Assembly (NCBI GenBank): GCA_007133845.1
Contig: SLLY01000016.1
Location: 1-11,214, forward strand
Length of the DNA: 11,214 nucleotides
From: Candidatus Woesearchaeota archaeon
Lineage (GTDB): Archaea > Nanobdellota > Nanobdellia > CSSed11-243R1
Direction of reading: 5' to 3'
Below the pieces are notes generated by a model. The model saw nothing but the letters and a program-made list of their open reading frames with translations. It did not search any database and was not told the origin of the DNA. The translations under genes were made by a program, and so were the position numbers. Below are positions 6,588-11,214 of the stretch, piece by piece; position 1 is the stretch's first letter; each line of letters starts with the position of its first letter.

Positions 6588-8456
6588 CTAAAATTTCTTA
6601 CCTTCTACTACATATAAAGAGACTAAAGCGCCAAGTAAAACTCCGCTTGTCAAAACTAATATTTCAATTGCTAATTTGGGTCTTCTATCGAAAATAATTG
6701 TATGTTCGTAATATTTTTCTATTTGTACTCTAGTTCTTGGAAATTGTTCTCTATCAAGTGTTGCTTCTATTAAATCTTCAGATATTTGTGCCATCTCTCT
6801 AGAATAACTTAAATATGTTAATGCTTGTATTGGTTCTTCGTCTCTCAGTGTTAATCCAAATTCCAAATAACTTAAAGCCAATATTGGAAGTATTCCTTTC
6901 TCCTCTGCCCTACTTATTGCCCTATTTGCTTCATCTTCCATAAAATTTATTTTGCTCTGAACTGTCTCTTCTGTCACGCCCCTTATTTCCATAGCAAGAT
7001 TGGCATTTGCTCTAGCTTTAGAAGCCTCGAATAGAGCATAGACATATTTTCCGTCTTCATAAGCTTGTAAAGCATTTTGATATTGAAAATTTGAATCTCT
7101 AAGTATTTGATTATCTGTAACAGTACTTGCATAGATTATAGTTGTTTTAGAATGTTCTATTCTTTCTCTAGATATATCTTTCACATTATCTATATTAAAT
7201 CTTAAATCAAGTTCTCCCTCAAAAATATCTATCAAAGTAAGCCAATCATAAGCAGTATTTCTCTTTATTTCTGCGAAAGATAGTAAGTACAAAGCAGATT
7301 CTATTTTATCTTCATTATAAGCCAATTTTGCAGATTCAAACAATTCTTCTGATTCTCTAAGTCTATCTATAACTACAGCGTATACTTCGATGTCTCTTTT
7401 ATCTGTTATTCTTCTAGCTCTTAAGAAAAAACTTTCAAAATTTTTTATTTTTTGTTCTACATCTTCAAATTTTTCTTCTAAATATTCTTCACTTTGATTA
7501 TAGTTATAAAATTCTATTAAATTCGTAGCAAATTTGGAAGATATAAGAGATCTTACTGAAAAGCTAGAAGATGAATAAAAATTTCTCGCATTTTGATTGT
7601 GGCGAGCTTTTAATAAATTATCTTGTGATTGTTTTAAAAGTTCAAATATATCATCTTCTTTTTCCCTAGTCAAATTTAATTCATAGATTTCATTAACTTC
7701 TTTTTCGAGGATATTGTTTGAATTTTCAGCTTGTCTCAAAAGAGTTCTACTAAGAGAAAGCATGGCGGTATCAAATTCTTCAAAAACGTCTTCGGTAGGA
7801 ATCTCCTTTTCTATAATTATTTCATAACCTGCTAAATACTTATATGCATCAACTATGTTGTTTACTTCAATTAAATGAATGTCCCAATTTCTTCTTGCAA
7901 GTTGTATTATGTCTATTTCTTTTCCAAGTTCTTCTATGTATAAATTTCCGTGTCCATCTGGAATAATCAATATTCTTCCACCCACACTATGTGCAATTTC
8001 TGCTTTTTCAATTATAGAACCCACAGGGCCTATGCTTCCTGCAGGATTTATAGTACCTGTAATAAAAACGTCTTGATTCATATCTACTCCGTGCAACGCT
8101 GCTATTGTTGATGCAGTCATTGCAGCTCCTGCAGAAGGACCTCCAATTATTTGATAATCTGATTCAATTATATAAAAAATATCATAATTCGAACAATTCA
8201 TTTCAAGAATTCTACAAGCAACTTCTTTTGAAAGTCTTGCAGATGCTTGTGTATTTATTTGTGTGAGTGGTTTGGTTTCTATAAATACCCTTCCTGTTCC
8301 TTCTCTAACTTCAACAGTTAAATCCGCAACAACACCTTCAACATCTCCATTTATTTCTCTAACACCCATTAATCTAGTATAAGTAATATTTTGAGCATTA
8401 GCTGCACTAAGTATAAATGCCAAAACTATTGTAAAAATTAAAACCTTTAACCTCAT
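6588..8456 (-). CDS. Membrane-anchored extracytoplasmic Lon-like serine protease
   Basis: Predicted archaeal serine protease with a Lon (S16) proteolytic fold but no AAA+ ATPase, 622 residues. Residues 1-22 form a signal peptide (MRLK, a hydrophobic core, then ANA before Q22). The Lon-like domain spans about 25-210, with the nucleophile Ser108 in IIGGPSAGAAM and the general base Lys151 in VGSIIEKAEIA. The Ser-Lys spacing of 43 equals that of E. coli Lon (S679/K722). FITGTINPAGSIGPVG is the other conserved block. The middle (about 215-590) is helical, with TPR-like hairpins such as NALQAYEDGKYVYALFEASK. A membrane helix at about 595-617 is followed by the short tail EGKKF. The protease domain should lie outside the membrane, anchored at the C-terminus; substrates are unknown. 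It lies 59 bases downstream of trpS in the same direction and has candidate TATA elements of its own. Confidence 0.92.
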   Translation of the reverse strand: MRLKVLIFTIVLAFILSAANAQNITYTRLMGVREINGDVEGVVADLTVEVREGTGRVFIETKPLTQINTQASARLSKEVACRILEMNCSNYDIFYIIESDYQIIGGPSAGAAMTASTIAALHGVDMNQDVFITGTINPAGSIGPVGSIIEKAEIAHSVGGRILIIPDGHGNLYIEELGKEIDIIQLARRNWDIHLIEVNNIVDAYKYLAGYEIIIEKEIPTEDVFEEFDTAMLSLSRTLLRQAENSNNILEKEVNEIYELNLTREKEDDIFELLKQSQDNLLKARHNQNARNFYSSSSFSVRSLISSKFATNLIEFYNYNQSEEYLEEKFEDVEQKIKNFESFFLRARRITDKRDIEVYAVVIDRLRESEELFESAKLAYNEDKIESALYLLSFAEIKRNTAYDWLTLIDIFEGELDLRFNIDNVKDISRERIEHSKTTIIYASTVTDNQILRDSNFQYQNALQAYEDGKYVYALFEASKARANANLAMEIRGVTEETVQSKINFMEDEANRAISRAEEKGILPILALSYLEFGLTLRDEEPIQALTYLSYSREMAQISEDLIEATLDREQFPRTRVQIEKYYEHTIIFDRRPKLAIEILVLTSGVLLGALVSLYVVEGKKF

Positions 8457-8480
8457 ATAATATCAAAAACTAATGGTTTG

Positions 8481-8488
8481 CTTATAAA
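8481..8488 (-). promoter_or_regulatory. Candidate TATA element of the Lon-like protease gene
   Basis: The minus strand reads TTTATAAG, centred about 28 bases before the ATG at 8456, which would give a leaderless or nearly leaderless message. A second TATA-like sequence, CTATAAATA, near 8495-8503 is an alternative that would leave a leader of roughly 15 bases. The region is only 59 bases long and follows trpS, so read-through is also possible. Confidence 0.45.
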
Positions 8489-8515
8489 TCTTATTATTTA
8501 TAGAATAATGCAACG

Positions 8516-9628
8516 CTAATCCTTGAGTAAAAATTTGTCTATTTTCTTTTTTGCATTTTCTCTTTCTTTTCTGTGTTTTTCAAGAAAATTATTTATTTTT
8601 TCTATTGTAATTTGTTTGAGTTCGCCCGTCAAAAGTTTACCGTTTCTATATTCGTCTTCTATTTTTTTTAATTTTTTATTATCGGGTTCAAAAAAGAATT
8701 TGAGATATTGGAAGGGTATGTCAATGTCTGGATTGCCTCCTTTTTCTCTATGTTCTTTTAATGTTTCTTTTCCACCTGAATATGCATTTTGGATTTTTTC
8801 TTTTACTTCTTTGGGAGAATCATTAGTAAATATTGCTGATTTGGGAATTGATGCTGACATTTTTCCATTTTCTAACAAACCGGGCATTAATTTTCCTTGA
8901 ATCGATGCTGGTTTTAAATAGCCTAATTTTGGGAGAACGTCTCTCGCGACTCTAAAATGAGGGTCTTGATCTATACCATGTGGAATTAAACATGGAATAT
9001 TTTTACCTTGTTTTACAGATTCTAGAAAAGCCGGAACTGCTTGCATACTTGTATAAAATATTTGTCCAATATTTGTAGAATTTTTAAATCCAAAAACTGC
9101 TTTTGCAGTTGAAAATGTAATTTTATTTGCAACTTTTATTGCTTGGTTATATAGAGTTTTTGCATATTCTGTGTTTATGATTATCTTGGTGTTTTTGGGA
9201 TTAAATCCTAATGCGATTATATCTAGTGCGTTTTCATATGACATTTTTTTTGTGTCTTCTAATGAAAGGTTTTCTTTGAATAAAAATTTTTCATCATCTG
9301 TTAATTGAATGTAACATTTTACATTAAATTTGTCTTGTAGATATTTTGTAAATTTCATTGGCATCAAATGTCCCAGATGAAGATGTTCTGAAGGTCCTCT
9401 ACCTGTATAAAGATAAAATTTGTTGCCTTTTTGATATTCATTAAGAATGAAATTCAAATCTCTATGAGCGAAAAATATTTTTCTATCAAGCATAAAGTGT
9501 GTTTGCCCTGTTATTTTTTTTGTTTTGTTCAAAATATTATTATCTATTAAATTCACTCCGAATTCCCTAACCAATTTTTTGTAATCTATATCCCCTTCAA
9601 CTTCCCAAGGAGTAACCTTAAATGCCAT
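8516..9628 (-). CDS. trpS: Tryptophanyl-tRNA synthetase, archaeal/eukaryotic type
   Basis: Class I synthetase that charges tRNA-Trp, 370 residues, usual for archaea. The N-terminal part (FMLDRKIFFAHRDL, 45-58) is typical of the archaeal/eukaryotic branch. The HIGH signature is HLGH (84-87) within the segment TGRGPSEHLHLGHLMP; QLTDDEKFLF (108-117) follows. GQIFYTSMQAVPAFL (188-202) and LIPHGIDQDPHFRVARD (214-230) belong to the tryptophan pocket and dimer core. The KMSKS signature is KMSAS (256-260), a common variant in this branch. The helical C-terminal part is the anticodon-recognition region and ends in a lysine-rich tail. The ATG at 9628 is supported by GTGAT four bases upstream and a TATA element about 32 bases upstream. 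It is divergent from the 9733 gene. Confidence 0.96.
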   Translation of the reverse strand: MAFKVTPWEVEGDIDYKKLVREFGVNLIDNNILNKTKKITGQTHFMLDRKIFFAHRDLNFILNEYQKGNKFYLYTGRGPSEHLHLGHLMPMKFTKYLQDKFNVKCYIQLTDDEKFLFKENLSLEDTKKMSYENALDIIALGFNPKNTKIIINTEYAKTLYNQAIKVANKITFSTAKAVFGFKNSTNIGQIFYTSMQAVPAFLESVKQGKNIPCLIPHGIDQDPHFRVARDVLPKLGYLKPASIQGKLMPGLLENGKMSASIPKSAIFTNDSPKEVKEKIQNAYSGGKETLKEHREKGGNPDIDIPFQYLKFFFEPDNKKLKKIEDEYRNGKLLTGELKQITIEKINNFLEKHRKERENAKKKIDKFLLKD

Positions 9629-9632
9629 TTAT

Positions 9633-9637
9633 ATCAC
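9633..9637 (-). promoter_or_regulatory. Short Shine-Dalgarno-like site of trpS
   Basis: The minus strand reads GTGAT followed by ATAA and the ATG at 9628. This matches the right half of the archaeal GGTGAT consensus at a spacing of 4 and supports the chosen start. Confidence 0.5.
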
Positions 9638-9655
9638 TGATTTTAATGCATATAT

Positions 9656-9670
9656 CATTTAAAACTTTTT
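9656..9670 (-). promoter_or_regulatory. BRE/TATA promoter of trpS
   Basis: The minus strand reads AAAAAGTTTTAAATG: a purine-rich BRE-like stretch next to a TTTTAAAT core. The core is centred near 9660, predicting a start of transcription near 9634-9636 and a very short leader before the trpS ATG. It forms one half of a divergent pair with the promoter at 9683-9698. Confidence 0.6.
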
Positions 9671-9682
9671 GCTGTTTTTTGT

Positions 9683-9698
9683 CGAAAAAGAATTTAAA
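9683..9698 (+). promoter_or_regulatory. BRE/TATA promoter of the rightward cluster
   Basis: CGAAAAAGAATTTAAA combines a BRE-like CGAAAAAG with the TATA core AATTTAAA. The core is centred near 9694, so transcription should begin near 9720, leaving a leader of about 13 bases that contains the AGGTGAT ribosome site. It probably drives all three downstream genes, since their gaps are short or negative. Confidence 0.65.
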
Positions 9699-9720
9699 GG
9701 AATAAAATGTTAAATTAGTA

Positions 9721-9727
9721 AGGTGAT
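9721..9727 (+). promoter_or_regulatory. Shine-Dalgarno site of the 9733 gene
   Basis: AGGTGAT is a strong archaeal ribosome binding site, five bases before the ATG at 9733. It fixes the start of this unrecognised gene. Confidence 0.75.
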
Positions 9728-9732
9728 AATTT

Positions 9733-10365
9733 ATGAAATTGGAAACATTTCCGGAATTTTTTGTATCTCATAAAACATATGATATTGTTAAAGATGAGTT
9801 AGGCAAAAATATGAGTGAAAAAGATGTAAAACAATCTATTAAAGAAATGATAAGTATGGAGCCAAAACCAGATAATTTCTTAAAAGAGTTGGGATTGGTA
9901 CTTAAACGTCATGTATATGCTGCAAAAGCAAGTAATATAATAATGAATATAAAAGAAAGGATTAAGGAATTAATTGAATTTAAAATAAAACCTGATAAAA
10001 TAAAAATTTCTAAGAATGGAAGAGATGTTATGAAAGTGTATGTTCAAAATAAAACTGAAACAATGTTAAAAATAAAAGTTGGTGTTAAACAAGTTGATAG
10101 AAAATACACCGCTTTGCTTTATGACCCTGTAAAAAATTTTGGATATACAAAATTAGTTAAATCTAGAATTGTGGATGCAGGAGAAGTAGGAACATTTAAA
10201 TTTATAATAAAACCAGATGTATATGGTATACAGGATTTGTATGAACTCAAAAAAAAGGGAGAACTAAACATGAATTTTGGGGTTCAAGTTGAAGCGGATA
10301 ATTTTTGTGGTACAAAAAGCACAGTGAAAAAAGTTCCTGTAAAAATAGTAAAGGTTAAAATATAG
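9733..10365 (+). CDS. Protein of unknown function, helical N-terminus and beta-rich C-terminus
   Basis: I do not recognise this 210-residue protein. Residues 1-82 look helical (two or three helices; LKRHVYAAKASNIIMNIKERIKELIEF is the longest) and residues about 85-210 look like alternating beta strands (KIKISKNGRDVMKVYVQNK, MLKIKVGVKQ, GTFKFIIKP, LNMNFGVQVEADN, KVPVKIVKVKI), a pattern compatible with an Ig-like sandwich. There is no signal peptide or membrane helix and the protein is lysine-rich, so it is probably cytoplasmic. A single Cys (C192) argues against a zinc site. The start is fixed by AGGTGAT at 9721. It is first in a rightward cluster with an SSB-like protein 29 bases downstream, so a nucleic-acid-related role is possible, but that is context only. 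Confidence is high for the gene and low for any function. Confidence 0.9.
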   Translation: MKLETFPEFFVSHKTYDIVKDELGKNMSEKDVKQSIKEMISMEPKPDNFLKELGLVLKRHVYAAKASNIIMNIKERIKELIEFKIKPDKIKISKNGRDVMKVYVQNKTETMLKIKVGVKQVDRKYTALLYDPVKNFGYTKLVKSRIVDAGEVGTFKFIIKPDVYGIQDLYELKKKGELNMNFGVQVEADNFCGTKSTVKKVPVKIVKVKI

Positions 10366-10384
10366 AATTTTTTGAAAACTTAAT

Positions 10385-10390
10385 AGGTGA
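10385..10390 (+). promoter_or_regulatory. Shine-Dalgarno site of the SSB-like gene
   Basis: AGGTGA lies four bases before the ATG at 10395. No clear TATA element is seen in the 29-base gap, so this cistron is probably translated from the mRNA that starts before 9733. Confidence 0.7.
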
Positions 10391-10394
10391 AAAA

Positions 10395-10685
10395 ATGGAA
10401 ATAACAAAAATTCAGCCTGGTATGACAGGTGTAAATATAAAAGGAAAAGTAATTGAAATAGGAAAAATACGAGATGTAAAAACCCGGTATGGAGAAACAC
10501 AAGTTGCGAATGCAATTTTGGAAGATGAAACAGGACAGCTAAAACTTACATTGTGGGGAGACCAAATAGAAAAAATAAGCGAAGGAGATATAGTAGAAGT
10601 TGTTAATGGATACGCAAGAGAATGGCAGGGAGAAATACAAGTAAGTGTTGGTAAACGAGGAGAATTAAACGTTTCTAATGAATAA
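10395..10685 (+). CDS. ssb: Single OB-fold ssDNA-binding protein, crenarchaeal SSB-like
   Basis: Predicted single-stranded nucleic-acid-binding protein of 96 residues, a single OB-fold. The pattern IKGKVIEIGKIRDVKT, then GETQVANAILEDETGQLKLTLWG, then EGDIVEVVNGYAREWQGEIQ aligns by eye with Sulfolobus SSB and the human SSB1/hSSB group. W54, Y73 and W77 fall where I recall the Sulfolobus ssDNA-stacking aromatics (W56, W75, F79). The flexible acidic C-terminal tail of Sulfolobus SSB, used for protein contacts, is missing: the protein ends soon after the OB-fold. It could be the main SSB or an accessory RPA-like subunit; the rest of the genome would be needed to tell. Translation uses AGGTGA at 10385, and the stop overlaps the next gene by 8 bases. 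Confidence 0.88.
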   Translation: MEITKIQPGMTGVNIKGKVIEIGKIRDVKTRYGETQVANAILEDETGQLKLTLWGDQIEKISEGDIVEVVNGYAREWQGEIQVSVGKRGELNVSNE

Positions 10686-11202
10686 ATGCAAAAAGTGTAA
10701 AAAAAATTTGAGAAAGAATTGGAAATATTGTCCTTATTGTGGAGAATCCACTAGATTTAGAATTAAGATTCCTAATTTTTTTGGTGGTAGAAGAGAGTTT
10801 AATGAAAATTTTGAAGATATGGGAAAAGAAATAGAAAATATGTTTTCTATGATGGGATTTCCTATGAAAGTTAATGTAAAAAGATATAATACGGAAACTT
10901 CTAGACCGCCTGTAAAAAAAATTAAAAAAACTATAAAAAATGAAGTTCCGAAAGAGATTGATGAAACATTAGAGCCAGAAGCATCAGTAAAAGAAATGCC
11001 CAATAAAACTATAATAAAAATTTCTCTTCCTGAAATAGAATCTAAAAGAGATATAAGAATAAGAAAATTGGAAGAATCCTTGGAAATAAGAGCATATAGA
11101 GGAAAAACTATGTATTTCAAAGTAATTCCTATATCTAAAAATTCAAAACTTATGGAAAAATCTTTTAAAAATAAGAAGTTGAAACTTATTTTTTCAAAAT
11201 AA
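10678..11202 (+). CDS. Zinc-ribbon protein with C-terminal Hsp20/alpha-crystallin-like domain
   Basis: A 174-residue protein with two recognisable parts. Residues 1-22 form a four-cysteine zinc ribbon (C4-x2-C7, C18-x2-C21). Residues 34-62 (FFGGRREFNENFEDMGKEIENMF) resemble the amphipathic N-terminal arm of small heat-shock proteins, and a charged linker follows (about 66-105). Residues about 105-174 fit an alpha-crystallin domain: NKTIIKISLPEI, DIRIRKLEESLEIRAYRG, MYFKVIPI and the A-x-x-x-N-G-x-L-like ending EKSFKNKKLKLIF. The usual C-terminal I-x-I oligomerisation motif is absent because the chain stops there. A role as a chaperone or nucleic-acid-linked adaptor is inference. The ATG overlaps the ssb stop by 8 bases; a GAGGAG sits 15 bases upstream, rather far, so coupling or re-initiation is likely. 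The stop is intact; the last 12 bases of the window hold nothing identifiable. Confidence 0.82.
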   Translation: MNKCKKCKKNLRKNWKYCPYCGESTRFRIKIPNFFGGRREFNENFEDMGKEIENMFSMMGFPMKVNVKRYNTETSRPPVKKIKKTIKNEVPKEIDETLEPEASVKEMPNKTIIKISLPEIESKRDIRIRKLEESLEIRAYRGKTMYFKVIPISKNSKLMEKSFKNKKLKLIFSK

Positions 11203-11214
11203 TTGCAATTCGCT

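Noticed and set aside
6588..8456. True ATP-dependent Lon
   Set aside because: There are no Walker A/B motifs and no AAA+ region; a signal peptide leads directly into the proteolytic domain.
9629..9732. A tRNA or small RNA gene in the largest intergenic gap
   Set aside because: The 104 bases are AT-rich with no cloverleaf arms or stable stem that I can find, and they are accounted for by two divergent promoters.
10264..11120. Minus-strand open frames opposite the SSB-like and zinc-ribbon genes
   Set aside because: They look hydrophobic only because they complement A-rich codons; the plus-strand proteins have coherent motifs and Shine-Dalgarno or coupled starts.
1..11214. CRISPR arrays, insertion sequences, attachment sites or genomic island signs
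   Set aside because: I saw no regularly spaced repeats, transposase or integrase motifs, or long terminal inverted repeats; base composition appears uniform along the window.

Overview
The window is a gene-dense, strongly AT-rich piece of an archaeal chromosome. The archaeal signs are a Hjc-type Holliday junction resolvase, the archaeal/eukaryotic layout of PheRS alpha and beta, an archaeal/eukaryotic-type TrpRS, an extracellular Lon-fold protease of the archaeal type, a crenarchaeal-type single OB-fold SSB, TATA boxes of the form TTTAAA or TTTATA placed 24-29 bases before start codons, and Shine-Dalgarno sites of the form AGGTGA. Compact genes, short or overlapping junctions and low GC fit a small-genome lineage such as DPANN, but that placement is inference and no phylum can be read from this window.

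Layout: rnhA (+, 6-398) converges with a leftward operon pheS-pheT-hjc (3937 down to 391). Upstream of pheS is a leftward glyS (5533-4175) followed by a small orphan gene (4157-3969). A radical SAM gene (+, 5588-6586) is divergent from glyS and shares one nearly symmetric TATA element with it. It converges with a leftward membrane-anchored Lon-like protease (8456-6588), which lies downstream of leftward trpS (9628-8516). From a second divergent promoter region (9629-9732) a rightward cluster begins: a protein of unknown function (9733-10365), an SSB-like OB-fold protein (10395-10685) and a zinc-ribbon/small-heat-shock fusion (10678-11202).

Functionally, the left and centre are housekeeping: translation (four aminoacyl-tRNA synthetase subunits charging Phe, Gly and Trp) and nucleic-acid processing (RNase HI, Hjc). 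The protease probably acts at the cell surface. The right-end cluster is the least explained part: it combines a ssDNA-binding protein, a predicted zinc-binding sHSP-like protein and an unrecognised beta-rich protein.

First genes of transcription units (pheS, glyS, radical SAM, protease) look leaderless or nearly so, while internal cistrons pheT and ssb use Shine-Dalgarno sites. There is no gene-free stretch above about 105 bases, and I see no tRNA, rRNA, CRISPR array, insertion sequence or attachment site. The window is mostly ordinary; the right-end cluster is the only candidate for something not well described.
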